The notes beneath the pieces were generated by a model, which did no database searches, was not told the DNA's origin, and saw nothing but the letters and a program-made list of their open reading frames with translations. From Pseudomonas farris (GTDB lineage Bacteria; Pseudomonadota; Gammaproteobacteria; Pseudomonadales; Pseudomonadaceae): a stretch of DNA of 64,000 nucleotides. A program made the position numbers and the translations under genes. Of this stretch, positions 25,666 through 35,094 are shown piece after piece. Position 1 is the stretch's first letter; every line of letters begins with the position of its first letter. The stretch is taken from assembly GCF_019145235.1 (NCBI RefSeq), contig NZ_JAHSTV010000010.1, positions 1 through 64,000 of the forward strand, given 5' to 3'.

Positions 25666-28185
25666 TTACTCGGAAGTGGTCAGGGCATGCGACATGCCGG
25701 GACGTTCAGTGGATTCAGTGTTTTCGGCTACCGCAACGGCACCGGGCTCAGGAGCCCGTTCGCGCAGCAAGAAATACGACAGGGCTGGAATCAGGATCAG
25801 CGCGCCGAGCATGTTCCACAGGAACATGAAGGTCAGCAGGATGCCCATGTCGGCCTGGAACTTGATCGGTGACCAGACCCAGCACACCACGCCCGCCGCC
25901 AGAGTGATGCCCACCAGGCCCACCACCCGCCCGGTAAACGACACGGCGTTGCGGTAAGCCTGACTCAGCGGCAGGCCCTGGCGTTGGTAATGCAACTGCA
26001 CGCTGAGCAGGTACAAGGCGTAGTCCACGCCGATGCCCACGCCCAATGCGATCACCGGTAGAGTCGCGACTTTCACGCCAATGCCCATGGCCACCATCAA
26101 CGCCTCGCAAAGAATCGAGGTCAGGACCAGTGGCAACAGGGCGACTAGGGTTGCGCGCCAGCTGCGGAAGGTGATCAGGCAGAACAGCGTCACCGCCGCA
26201 TAGACGTAAAGCAGCATGGTGCGATTGGCCTCGCGCACCACAATGTTGGTCGCTGCTTCAATCCCGGCCGACCCGGCCGCCAGCAGGAACTGGCGATCTT
26301 CGCTGTTGTTCTCTCGGGCGAATTTTTCGGCGATGCCCACCACGGCATCCAGGGTCTCGGCCTTGTGGTCCTTGAGGAAGGTGATCACCGGCATCAACGA
26401 GCAATCGGTGTTGAACAACTCCGGGGAGTTGACCGAGGCTTGCTGCGCGGCGTAGTTCAGCACGTCCTGATTGCGCTGGATGCTGTTGAGCTTGGGGTTG
26501 CCTTCATAAGTACCGGCGGTGATTTGGCGCACCGCGTTGACCAACGAAGCCGTGGCCTGTACGCCCGGATACTGCTGCAGCTCCCAGGCCAGACGGTCGG
26601 CGAGGACCAGCGTCTTGTAGTTCAAGCAGCCTTCCGGCGCGGTCTTGATCATCACCGCGAACAGGTCGCTGGAGAGCGCGTAGTGGCTGGTGATGTAGGC
26701 GTTGTCACGGTTATAGCGAGAGTCGGCACGCAACTCCGGTGCGCCACTTTCCAGGTCGCCGATCTTCAGCTGCAAACTGACCATGAAGCCGCCGATGCCC
26801 ATCAGCATCGCGACCAATACCGCCCCCGTGGCCCATTTGGCCGTGGTGAAGCGGTCGAGCAAGTCCCACAGTTTGCCGAAGCCTTTATGCCCTTCTGCAC
26901 GTGTGTCGATTTTCAGCGCACGCTCGGCAGCCTTGGCGCCGACGCCGACATAAGACAGCGCCACCGGCATCAGCAACAGTGAGGTGAAAATCAGCACCGC
27001 CACACCGATGCTGGCGGTGATCGCCAGGTCGCGGATCACCGGAATGTCGATCAGCATCAACACCGCGAACCCGACGGCGTCGGCCAGCAGTGCGGTGACG
27101 CCGGCAATGAACAGGCGGCGGAAGGTGTAGCGTGCGGCGATCAGTCTGTGGGTGCCGCGGGCGATGTCTTGCATGATGCCGTTCATTTTCTGCGCAGCGT
27201 GAGACACACCGATGGCGAAGATCAGGAAAGGCACCAGCACCGAGTATGGGTCGATGGCATAGCCTAGCCAGGCGACGATGCCGAGTTGCCAGACCACCGC
27301 GATCAGCGAGCAGCCAACCACCAGCAAAGTGCTGCGCACGCATCGGGTGTAGGCGTAAATGATGATTAGCGACGTGACGACGGCCAGGCCGAAGAACATC
27401 ATCACCTGGATCAGACCGTCAATCAGGTCGCCCATCAGTTTGGCGAAACCGATCACCCGGACTTTGTACTGGCCCTTGCCCTCCTCCCCGGCCTTGCGTG
27501 CCGCGCTGTCACCGGCGAACTCGATCTTGTCGCGCAACTGCTCTTCGAGCATCTGCGAAAAGGCGTGGTAGTCGATGCGCTGACCGCTGGCCGTGGCTTT
27601 GTCCAGCAGCGGAACAATGAGCATGCTCGATTTGTAGTCGCTGGCCACCAGACTGCCGACGATACCGGCGCGGGAAATGTTCTGGCGCAGCTGTTCTATT
27701 TCTTCAGGCTTGCCCTGGTAGGTATCGGGCATCACCGGGCCACCCTGGAAACCTTCCTCGGTGACTTCGGTCCAGCGTACCGCCGGGCTCCACAACGACT
27801 TCATCCAGGCACGGTCGACGCCTTCGGTGACGAACAGCTGATCGTTGACCTGCTTGAGCACGTCAAGATAAGCGGGGTCGAAGATATCGCCCTGAGTGTT
27901 CTCCACCACCACCCGTACCGAGTTACCCAAACCGCGCAGCGACTGACGGTTTTCCAGGAAATTCTGAATGTACGGCTGGCTCTGCGGAATCATCTTTTCG
28001 AAACTGGGACGCAGCTCCAGGCGAGTCGCGGCCATGTAGCCCAGCACCACGGTGGCCAGCGCCATCAACAGCATGAACAGCGGGCGATAGTTGAACACCA
28101 ACCGCTCCAACCGATTGCCGGAATGGCGGTCGAAATCCCGCAGATCGCGGATCACCGGCATGGTTTCTTGTTTGGTATGGCCCAT
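25666..28185 (-). CDS. RND/MMPL-family exporter
   Basis: This is an 839-aa inner-membrane protein of the MmpL/HpnN type with two six-TM halves, each preceded by a large periplasmic loop (about 50-260 and 440-640). The membrane parts show LVVGCSLIAVVWQLGIVAWLG, IFAIGVSHAAQKMNG (sensor-like HAAQ) and GVGIGVDYALYLLSVQLHY. RND family members move lipids, hopanoids or hydrophobic compounds using the proton gradient. Neighbours are YCF48 (31 bp upstream), acyl-CoA dehydrogenase (8 bp downstream), and DUF1302/DUF1329 outer-envelope proteins, so movement of a hydrophobic acid or lipid is the probable role. Confidence 0.88.
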   Translation of the reverse strand: MGHTKQETMPVIRDLRDFDRHSGNRLERLVFNYRPLFMLLMALATVVLGYMAATRLELRPSFEKMIPQSQPYIQNFLENRQSLRGLGNSVRVVVENTQGDIFDPAYLDVLKQVNDQLFVTEGVDRAWMKSLWSPAVRWTEVTEEGFQGGPVMPDTYQGKPEEIEQLRQNISRAGIVGSLVASDYKSSMLIVPLLDKATASGQRIDYHAFSQMLEEQLRDKIEFAGDSAARKAGEEGKGQYKVRVIGFAKLMGDLIDGLIQVMMFFGLAVVTSLIIIYAYTRCVRSTLLVVGCSLIAVVWQLGIVAWLGYAIDPYSVLVPFLIFAIGVSHAAQKMNGIMQDIARGTHRLIAARYTFRRLFIAGVTALLADAVGFAVLMLIDIPVIRDLAITASIGVAVLIFTSLLLMPVALSYVGVGAKAAERALKIDTRAEGHKGFGKLWDLLDRFTTAKWATGAVLVAMLMGIGGFMVSLQLKIGDLESGAPELRADSRYNRDNAYITSHYALSSDLFAVMIKTAPEGCLNYKTLVLADRLAWELQQYPGVQATASLVNAVRQITAGTYEGNPKLNSIQRNQDVLNYAAQQASVNSPELFNTDCSLMPVITFLKDHKAETLDAVVGIAEKFARENNSEDRQFLLAAGSAGIEAATNIVVREANRTMLLYVYAAVTLFCLITFRSWRATLVALLPLVLTSILCEALMVAMGIGVKVATLPVIALGVGIGVDYALYLLSVQLHYQRQGLPLSQAYRNAVSFTGRVVGLVGITLAAGVVCWVWSPIKFQADMGILLTFMFLWNMLGALILIPALSYFLLRERAPEPGAVAVAENTESTERPGMSHALTTSE

Positions 28186-28216
28186 GTCTGGGTTCTCGCT
28201 CTAAGGGTTCGAGGGC

Positions 28217-29290
28217 TTATTCAACGGACAGCGTCCGTGCACCACGGCTGCCAACTACCACCAGTGCACCGTCGGCGGACTGAGTGGCGCCGGTCACCGG
28301 TGTTGGTGCCCGTTGCTGAACCAGATGCAATTGCGCACCGAAGCCCTGGCTGACCAGCATCTGCCCGCCCTGGGTGAACAAGCGGTAATTACCTTGGGCA
28401 TCGACGATGCCGGCGGTGATGCTGACGTGCAGGCCATTCTTCAGCGGGGTCCAGCTGTGACCGCCATCGGTGCTGCGCAGCACATTGCCGCGCAAGCCGT
28501 AGACGAGCGCTTCGCCGGGCTTGCCGAGCACACCGAAAAAACTGCCCTGATAGGGTGTCTGCACGGCGGCGAACCGCTGTTGGGTGTCATCCCACTTGAG
28601 CAACAGGCCCTGCTCTCCGGCGATGTACAGTGCGTCGCCGGTAGAGGCGATGGCGTTGAGGTGAAAGCCCTGCGGGTTGTCGGTGCGGTCCTGAAACGGC
28701 GTCCAGCTCTGGCCGCCATCCTCGGTGCGCAGGATCAGGTTGAACACCCCGACCACATAGCCAAGGCGCTCGTTGGCGAACCAGACATCGAGCAACGGTT
28801 TGTCGGCGCCCTGCGCCACCAGGCGCTCACCTTCGGCGACCAGCAGTGGCCATTGTTCGTTGGCGGGTTCTGCACTGGCTAACGCGCTGTAATGCTTGAC
28901 CAGCAAGGCACCGATCTCGCGGCCGTCCAGTTGTTTGCGCCAGGTCGCGCCAGCGTCACTGCTGTGCAACACCACGCCGTCGCCGCCCACCGCCCAGCCT
29001 TGGGTGGCGGAAGGAAAACTCACGGCATTGAGGTCGGCACTGACTGGCACCGCTGCCTGCTGCCAGTGTTTGCCGGCATCATCGGAATACAGAATGTGGC
29101 CACGCTGCCCGACTGCGACCAAGCGGTCGCCGGCGCGGGCCATGCCGGATAACGGGCTATTGGCGGCCAAGGCGCTGACCCTGGCCGGCAGATCCAGCAC
29201 GTCGACATAAGCGGACGCCTGACTCATGCCCTGCAACGTTGCAAGCAGAACGCCGAGCGCCAGCTGCAGATAATTTTTGTACGAACACAT
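28217..29290 (-). CDS. YCF48/BNR-type beta-propeller exported protein
   Basis: This is a 357-aa protein with the start at 29290, giving a signal peptide ending in GMSQASA. At least six repeated blades resemble the plant/cyanobacterial Ycf48 propeller: HILYSDDAGKHWQQAAVP, GVVLHSSDAGATWRKQL, LILRTEDGGQSWTPFQDR and VLRSTDGGHSWTPL (the SxDGGxSW pattern). In Gammaproteobacteria these sit beside RND/DUF1302/DUF1329 genes and are thought to be periplasmic accessory factors, with an undefined role. Upstream codons were rejected as start because they precede the signal peptide. Confidence 0.86.
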   Translation of the reverse strand: MCSYKNYLQLALGVLLATLQGMSQASAYVDVLDLPARVSALAANSPLSGMARAGDRLVAVGQRGHILYSDDAGKHWQQAAVPVSADLNAVSFPSATQGWAVGGDGVVLHSSDAGATWRKQLDGREIGALLVKHYSALASAEPANEQWPLLVAEGERLVAQGADKPLLDVWFANERLGYVVGVFNLILRTEDGGQSWTPFQDRTDNPQGFHLNAIASTGDALYIAGEQGLLLKWDDTQQRFAAVQTPYQGSFFGVLGKPGEALVYGLRGNVLRSTDGGHSWTPLKNGLHVSITAGIVDAQGNYRLFTQGGQMLVSQGFGAQLHLVQQRAPTPVTGATQSADGALVVVGSRGARTLSVE

Positions 29291-29440
29291 ACCGCGTCCT
29301 CTTCGGATAACCGCGCCGGGACACACGTCCGTGTGCCTGACGTTCCAACCTGGCGCCCGCAACAATCGGCATGCGCCGACCGTCGTGCGGTCCCCTGCCT
29401 TGCAGGCAGCAGACCGAACGGACGCTTTGTCACGGTTTGC

Positions 29441-30799
29441 CTAGCGAATCCCGCTACCGGCCAGGGACTCAGGCGACCACTGCGCCTTGGAGAGCGGATC
29501 GATGTACTTGATGCCGCCGTAAGGCCCGACCACACCGTTGATGTTGTAGGAGCCACCCACCAGGTCGTAGATCATGAAGGGCGTGGAGTCCGGGATCTGC
29601 TTGTCGTAGCTCTGGCTGAGGAACGCGAACGAGCCACGGTACAGCTGACCACGGGCGTCGTATTGGTCAGAGGCCAGAGCGGTCCAGCTGTCTTCATCGA
29701 GGTAGAAGCGACGCTTCTGATAGATGTGCCGGGCACCGGCCTTGAGGTTGCCCTCCACCACCCAGACCCGGTGCTTTTCCCAACGCACATAATCCGGTGC
29801 CAGGTGATTGGCGGTGGTCAGCGACTTGGGATCCTGGGCGTAGGTCAGTTTGTAAGTATTGTAGGGCACGATCATTTCTTGCTTGCCCACCAGCTTCCAG
29901 TCGTAGCGGTCCAGCGCACCGTTGAACACGAAAACATCGTCGTAGGTGCCGGCACCGGCGGTGCCTGGGTTAGGCGTGTCGTAAGCCAGGTTCGGTGCCA
30001 GCTTGACCCGACGCTGGCCAGGCAAGTATTGCCAGGCGCGGCGCGGTTGCTGCAGCGGGTTGGCGGCGTCCTTGAGCATCACCGCTTCACCGGCCCGGCG
30101 CGCAGGGCCGGTGTAAGACAGCTTCATCTGGTAGTACACGTCGGCGCTGCTGATCGGCTGCGCCAGGTTCTCGTAGATCGGATAGGAAATGAACGCCTGC
30201 CCGGTGGTCGCCAGGGTCGGCACGCCAGCGGAATCGACGTTCCAGGAGTCGTACTTGGAGTTGATGTTGACCCCCTGATAACGCAACAGGAAGTTCCACA
30301 TCGCCTCGTTGCCGGACTGCGGAATCGGGAACGGCACACCGGGCAGTACGTTATCGATGGCCAACCCGCCTTCCAGGGACTTGGCGTCAGTGGCGTTTTT
30401 CACGCCATTGTCCAGCACCGCCTTGGGCAGGGAGACAGTACGGTGAGTCGGGTAGACATTGACGTGGAAGCTTGGGAAACGCTTGGCCAGTTCCGCCGTG
30501 GTTGCACTGAGCAAGCCCTTGTACTGATCGACGTTTTTGCCATCGATCACCAGCAACGGTTTTTCATTGACGAAGGGATCCGGACGCATGCTGTCACCGG
30601 ATTTGAAACTGGCCGGCGGCGTGGTCAGGCCACCGTTGTAGGCTGGGATGGAACCATCAGCGTTCCCGGCCTTTTCGGCGCCCACCAGGGTCAGGCTGCT
30701 GCCCAACTTGGCAGCGTCCTGAGTTGAAACAGCGGCCTGTGCCTGGGCGGCAAGGACCATGGCCAGCGAAGCGGCCAACACGGTTTTTGCGAATTTCAT
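29441..30799 (-). CDS. DUF1329 family exported protein
   Basis: This is a 452-aa DUF1329 protein with a signal peptide MKFAKTVLAASLAMVLAAQA(QA). The body is rich in beta-strand, with AAKLGSSLTLVGAEKAGNADGSIPAYNGGL near the N-terminus and the Tyr/Trp-rich blocks DLVGGSYNINGVVGPYGGIKYIDPLSKAQWSP at the end. DUF1329 proteins are structurally close to LolB-like lipoprotein carriers and occur with DUF1302 and RND genes. It lies 41 bp after the DUF1302 gene and 150 bp before YCF48, in the same operon. Confidence 0.88.
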   Translation of the reverse strand: MKFAKTVLAASLAMVLAAQAQAAVSTQDAAKLGSSLTLVGAEKAGNADGSIPAYNGGLTTPPASFKSGDSMRPDPFVNEKPLLVIDGKNVDQYKGLLSATTAELAKRFPSFHVNVYPTHRTVSLPKAVLDNGVKNATDAKSLEGGLAIDNVLPGVPFPIPQSGNEAMWNFLLRYQGVNINSKYDSWNVDSAGVPTLATTGQAFISYPIYENLAQPISSADVYYQMKLSYTGPARRAGEAVMLKDAANPLQQPRRAWQYLPGQRRVKLAPNLAYDTPNPGTAGAGTYDDVFVFNGALDRYDWKLVGKQEMIVPYNTYKLTYAQDPKSLTTANHLAPDYVRWEKHRVWVVEGNLKAGARHIYQKRRFYLDEDSWTALASDQYDARGQLYRGSFAFLSQSYDKQIPDSTPFMIYDLVGGSYNINGVVGPYGGIKYIDPLSKAQWSPESLAGSGIR

Positions 30800-30840
30800 C
30801 TTGTTATTCTCCTGCTTGCATTGAGCAAATCAGTGGTGAA

Positions 30841-32853
30841 TCAAAAAGTGGTTTTCATCGTCAGGTAAACGGCGCCACGGTCCTCAGTCGTGGCACCACC
30901 ACCGGAGAAGGCCGAGTAGCCGCCGCCGTAACACGCGTAGTTTTCATTGCCGCTAAAGGCATTGGGGGTGGAGCCGTCGCCGCTGCCGGCATTGGCCGCA
31001 CCGGTGCTCAAACCACTGGTGTCGCACTTGTCGGTCTTGCCGAAGGAATCCACGTACTTCAGGTCGATGAAGTATTTGTTGTACACAACGGCACCCACGC
31101 CCACGGCATAGTTTCCGGTGTCTTTGGCACCGCCACCGGACACCGGTGACACGCCATCAAGACCGACGTTGATGGACATCGGTGCGTTGAGATCGACCCC
31201 CGGGAACACCTGGTACCAGGTCGGTGTGAAGTTGACCGCGATGCCCCAGTTGTCCCGGGTCGGCTGGTCGATGCCGCGATAGGTGTCATTGCCCTTGTAG
31301 AGCGCTTCGTTCTTGCTATCGAGCTTGAGCAGGTTGCTGTAGTACAACTCGGCGAGCAGGCTGGCCGAATCGAACACCGGTGTTTTCGGGAAGGTCATCA
31401 GGCCGTTGAGCGTCCAGTGCAACGTGTCACCGGTGGCACTCATGCTGTCGCCCTTTTGCGGGGTGTCGTAGATCACACCGGTGGCCGCCGTGCGGGCCGG
31501 CAACAGCCCCAGGCCTGCGCCCAAACCCCGCGGCCCTGTCGAGCTGACAACGGCGGGAATACTGGCCAGCGGCATGTTGTGGCGAATGTTCAGGTCTGAA
31601 CCGACGCTGATACCGCCCACATCCTTGGACAAACTCAGGCCGACGATCTTGATGTTGTCGGCATAGGCCAGCTGATAGGTGCTGGTGCTCAGCGAGTTGA
31701 GGGTGTTGACCACAGCGGGCACCATGCCGGCAGGCGGGGTGCCATTGGGATTGGCCGAGGTCAGGCCGGTGGCATTCAACCAGGCTTGCGGCAGGATCTC
31801 CGAGGTTTCGCGGTAGTAAACGCCGAGGGTGCCATCCAGCCAGGCCGGCGACCACTTGGCCATCACGCCCCAGTCTCCGCGCTTGTCCGGCGTCAGGTCG
31901 TGACCGCGACGCACATTGGTCAGCCCGTTGCAGGGCGCCAGACCACAACCCAATGGACTGCCCGGCACCACGCCATTGGTGTTGCCCAGCAGGAACGACT
32001 GCGCACCGAAGCCGACCAGATCGGAACCGCCGTAGTAAGTACCGGCTTCAGGCAGGCGGGCGGCATCCCAATCCAGGAAATATTGAGCGCCCACGGTCAA
32101 CTCGGGATTGACCGTGAACGACATCGAAAGCTGGTTACGCGGAACGAACAGCTCCTTGGCTTCGGTGCCCGGCGAGGCGGCCAGTTTGGCCAGGTCGAGG
32201 CCGGACTGGCCGTAGCTGATCGAGTGCACCGGGTTGAGCAGGGTTTCACCCCAGAACACATTGTGCTGACCGGCCTTGACGCTCAACAGCGACTCCTCGC
32301 CCACTTCGGTGCTGTAGAACACGAAGGCATCGAGAATTTCGCCGGATGGACCGGTGTAGTAACGCTGGGCGTAGTTGCTCAGGTGCGGGCTGCCATTGCC
32401 GACATTGTCGCCAGTGACCCCGGCCAGGCGCGGATCGTTGGCGACCAGACCCGACCGTGCGTCATTGCCGTTGACGAACGGGTTGGAATTGGAACCGGTG
32501 TTCTCGTACGCCTTGTCGTACCAACTGGCGGCACTGACGCGAAAGCCCATGTGGTTCTGGTAGACCACATCCATTTCGGTCAACAGGTCAACACGGTTGG
32601 TGATGTTGGTCCCGGCCTTGCGGAAGTTGTAGTCGCCATCGTTGTTATTCGGTGTCGCCAACATGCGCTTGTCGGCGCTTTCGGTGCGTACGCCGTAGTT
32701 GTACTTCACGGTGTTATCAAAACGCACGGTCCAGTCCGGGTTACCTGTGTCGAGTTCGACCGCCTGCGCGACCGGCACGGCGGCGGCCAGAATGGCCGAG
32801 GCCAACAAGGTGTAACGCGAGGGTGCGAACCCGTGACTCTTATTGTTGTGCAT
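30841..32853 (-). CDS. DUF1302 family outer-membrane protein
   Basis: This is a 670-aa DUF1302 protein. A signal peptide with LLASAILAAAVPVAQAV precedes a porin-like beta barrel; alternating strands are seen, with a C-terminus ending in MKTTF (terminal Phe, BAM signal). The N-terminal motif VELDTGNPDWTVRFDNTVKYNYGVR is typical. DUF1302 proteins are outer-membrane companions of DUF1329 and RND exporters, near genes for hydrophobic compound use. It begins the six-gene operon with the acyl-CoA ligase at its end. A promoter region is not resolved. Confidence 0.88.
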   Translation of the reverse strand: MHNNKSHGFAPSRYTLLASAILAAAVPVAQAVELDTGNPDWTVRFDNTVKYNYGVRTESADKRMLATPNNNDGDYNFRKAGTNITNRVDLLTEMDVVYQNHMGFRVSAASWYDKAYENTGSNSNPFVNGNDARSGLVANDPRLAGVTGDNVGNGSPHLSNYAQRYYTGPSGEILDAFVFYSTEVGEESLLSVKAGQHNVFWGETLLNPVHSISYGQSGLDLAKLAASPGTEAKELFVPRNQLSMSFTVNPELTVGAQYFLDWDAARLPEAGTYYGGSDLVGFGAQSFLLGNTNGVVPGSPLGCGLAPCNGLTNVRRGHDLTPDKRGDWGVMAKWSPAWLDGTLGVYYRETSEILPQAWLNATGLTSANPNGTPPAGMVPAVVNTLNSLSTSTYQLAYADNIKIVGLSLSKDVGGISVGSDLNIRHNMPLASIPAVVSSTGPRGLGAGLGLLPARTAATGVIYDTPQKGDSMSATGDTLHWTLNGLMTFPKTPVFDSASLLAELYYSNLLKLDSKNEALYKGNDTYRGIDQPTRDNWGIAVNFTPTWYQVFPGVDLNAPMSINVGLDGVSPVSGGGAKDTGNYAVGVGAVVYNKYFIDLKYVDSFGKTDKCDTSGLSTGAANAGSGDGSTPNAFSGNENYACYGGGYSAFSGGGATTEDRGAVYLTMKTTF

Positions 32854-32980
32854 TGCGTTGTCTCCGCCTTTTTGTATTTGTTTTAAGCGCAGCCGCCCTC
32901 GCGCAACCCTTGTTCCAGGGATTTGCGTTTTTCAGGAGTGAGGGCAAATGCCGGATGGCTGGGGCCAACCGGCGCCTGAA

Positions 32981-33547
32981 CTAGCGATCCAGCTCCACGA
33001 TGAGTGCTTCGGCTTGCGGCCAGTGGCCAAACCCTGCAACCGGATTGAGATGACCCACCTCGCCCAGGTTGAGCAGTTCGCTGCCCCAGCCTTCAGCCAG
33101 GCGAGTGGCGGCATCAAGGCTGGCGAGGTGGTCGTTGGTACTGGCGGCCACCAGACTGCGGAACGGCAGTGGCCCTTTTGGTAGAGGATTCCAACCCTGG
33201 GTGCGCAGGGTTTCAGCAGAGGGGTAGCCTTGTGGCCAATGAGCATCGAGATCCGGAGGGGTGGCCAGCAGCGCGCCCTTGATCGGCCGACTGTGCTGCG
33301 CAGCCCAGTGCGCGACCATCAGCACACCGGCGCTGTGAGCAACCAGAATCACCGGCCCGTCGATCTGCTCCAGCGCGTGCTGGATCGCTTCGACCCGCTT
33401 GGCGCAATCGAGCTTGTCGGTTTCCAGCGGCGGCACACTGCGCACTTTGCAGAGCCTTGCCTCAAGCAGCGTTTGCCAATGCTCGGCAACGTGCTCGCGC
33501 AGGCCCGGTACGATCAGAACGGTTGCGGCAGTTTGCAGTTTGTCCAC
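32981..33547 (-). CDS. Small alpha/beta serine hydrolase (RBBP9/YdeN type)
   Basis: This is a 188-aa serine hydrolase. N-terminus: VLIVPGLREHVAEHWQTLLEAR. Nucleophile elbow: ILVAHSAGVLMVAHW (Ser about 72). Catalytic Asp lies in STNDHLA, and His in LGEVGHLNPVAGFGHWP. Length and motif spacing fit the RBBP9/YdeN (Ser_hydrolase) family of small esterases with unclear substrates. It faces away from the AraC regulator. The 127-bp gap to the DUF1302 gene suggests a separate start for that operon. Confidence 0.84.
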   Translation of the reverse strand: MDKLQTAATVLIVPGLREHVAEHWQTLLEARLCKVRSVPPLETDKLDCAKRVEAIQHALEQIDGPVILVAHSAGVLMVAHWAAQHSRPIKGALLATPPDLDAHWPQGYPSAETLRTQGWNPLPKGPLPFRSLVAASTNDHLASLDAATRLAEGWGSELLNLGEVGHLNPVAGFGHWPQAEALIVELDR

Positions 33548-33902
33548 TTCAACACCTTCGCTTTCTCGATGACTCGACTGGCTCTATTGCCAGGGGCTTT
33601 TTGTAGGACTGACATTAAAGAGCGCCCACCCGAGGTGCTTTTCATTGGACGTCAGGCACTTTTCTTTTCATGACAAATTTCCACATGTTGGCGTGCCCCG
33701 ACCACTGGTCGAAAATCCCCCCAGCTTCGCTGTGGGTCACTGTAATCAATGGGTGAGCGTCGATTGCTCGACGACAACGCAGCTGCTTCTGGACAGAATC
33801 GGGCGAGCGCCCTCGACAACGTCACAACTGTTCAATTGCTGATGTGCTGGATATAGTCGCCACGCTCATCTGAATCACAACCGGCCCAGGAAAGACCTTC
33901 GC
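33548..33902. promoter_or_regulatory. Divergent intergenic region, no gene seen
   Basis: These 355 bp separate the small hydrolase and the AraC-type regulator. No ORF with family features, no REP element and no strong palindrome were found. It should hold the promoters of both genes. Confidence 0.4.
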
Positions 33903-34955
33903 ATGCCCAAGCTTGTTCGCGCCGCCGTCTTGACCAACTACCTGGAGGTCACCCAGTACCTGGGGTTCAATCCGCGCGATGTGCTGGCCGACGTCGGCCT
34001 GAGCAAAGCCCTGCTACAAGCGCCTGAACACCGTATTCCCATTGATGCCGCCGTACGCCTGCTGGAAGATTCGGCCGCCGCCAGTGGCTGCCAGAGCTTC
34101 GGCCTGAGCATGGCCGAGTCGCGTCAGCTCTCGGATTTCGGTGTGGTCAGCCTGCTGCTCAGCCACCAGCGAACGCTGCGAGATGCGTTGCAAGTGTTGG
34201 TGCATTACCGGCATCTGATGAACGACTCGCTGGCCCTTTTCATTGAAGAGGCCGGCAAGATGGTGATCATTCGCGAAGAGGTGGTTACTGAATCGCCGAT
34301 GCCTTGCCGGCAAGCCAATGAACTGGCCATCGGGGTGATGTTCCGCCTGTGCGCCGCCCTGCTCGGCACCCACTGGCACCCTTACAGCGTCAACTTCACG
34401 CACCAGCCTCCCGACAACCTGCAACTGCATCGCCGCCTGTTTGGTTGCAAGCTGGAATTCGGCAGTGAGTTCAACGGCATTGTCTGCTCCGACGCCAGCC
34501 TCGACGTGACCAACCCCAATGCCGACCCAGCCATGGCGCGCTATGCCCAGAGCTACCTCGACTCGCTGCTGAGTCACGAAGGTCCCTCGATGCTGTTCGA
34601 GGTGCGCAAAGCCATCTACCTGCTGCTGCCGATGGGACGCGCCACCATCGAGCAGATCGCCCAGACCCAGGGCATGAACGTACGCACCCTGCAACGTCGC
34701 CTGAAAGACGACGGCTGCGCCTTCAACGACCTGATCAACGACGTGCGCCGCGACCTGGTGTTGCGCTACCTGGAAAACCCGAACTACTCGTTAGGGCGCA
34801 TTGCCGACATGCTCGGCTATTCGATGGCGAGTTCCTTCACACGCTGGTTCATCACCCAGTTCGGCATGCCGCCCGCCGCATGGCGCAGCGCGCAAAAGCA
34901 CACCCTCAAAGCTCCGCCGGACCTGACCACCCTACCCGGCTCCAGCGAACCCTGA
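33903..34955 (+). CDS. AraC-family regulator with PF12625-type ligand domain
   Basis: This is a 350-aa regulator of the OruR/ArgR-like branch. The N-terminal arabinose-binding-type domain (about 20-210) has LTNYLEVTQYLGFNPRDVLADVGLSKALL. The C-terminal double HTH (about 245-330) has ATIEQIAQTQGMNVRTLQRRLKDDG and LGRIADMLGYSMASSFTRWFITQFGMPPAAWR. It is divergent from the small hydrolase gene and probably controls it or the DUF1302 operon beyond; direct evidence for the target is absent. Confidence 0.87.
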   Translation: MPKLVRAAVLTNYLEVTQYLGFNPRDVLADVGLSKALLQAPEHRIPIDAAVRLLEDSAAASGCQSFGLSMAESRQLSDFGVVSLLLSHQRTLRDALQVLVHYRHLMNDSLALFIEEAGKMVIIREEVVTESPMPCRQANELAIGVMFRLCAALLGTHWHPYSVNFTHQPPDNLQLHRRLFGCKLEFGSEFNGIVCSDASLDVTNPNADPAMARYAQSYLDSLLSHEGPSMLFEVRKAIYLLLPMGRATIEQIAQTQGMNVRTLQRRLKDDGCAFNDLINDVRRDLVLRYLENPNYSLGRIADMLGYSMASSFTRWFITQFGMPPAAWRSAQKHTLKAPPDLTTLPGSSEP

Positions 34956-34982
34956 ACCGGACGCAACAGACGCAGGGCATGC

Positions 34983-35017
34983 AAAAAAAAGCGGCGACTG
35001 CTGGTACAGTCGCCGCA
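34983..35017 (-). terminator. Intrinsic terminator of the YeiH-to-quinone oxidoreductase operon
   Basis: GCGGCGACTG-N6-CAGTCGCCGC is a perfect 10-bp stem, and on the minus strand it is followed by an eight-T tract. It lies about 80 bp beyond the end of the exporter gene at 35095. Confidence 0.75.
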
Positions 35018-35054
35018 AAAGAACCGGTGTCTGTGACACCGGCCGAGGAGTCCT

Positions 35055-35082
35055 GTGGCGAGGGAGCTTGCTCCCTCGCCAC
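35055..35082. repeat. Single GTGGCGAGGGAGC palindromic repeat
   Basis: A 13-bp stem GTGGCGAGGGAGC and its inverted copy are separated by TT. It is the same repeat family as at 9131-9264 and lies between the terminator and the exporter gene. Confidence 0.8.
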
Positions 35083-35094
35083 TGTTTTGTGTAC

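Noticed and set aside
25666..28185. Possible two separate half-transporters
   Set aside because: The frame is unbroken and both halves fit one RND/MMPL protein.
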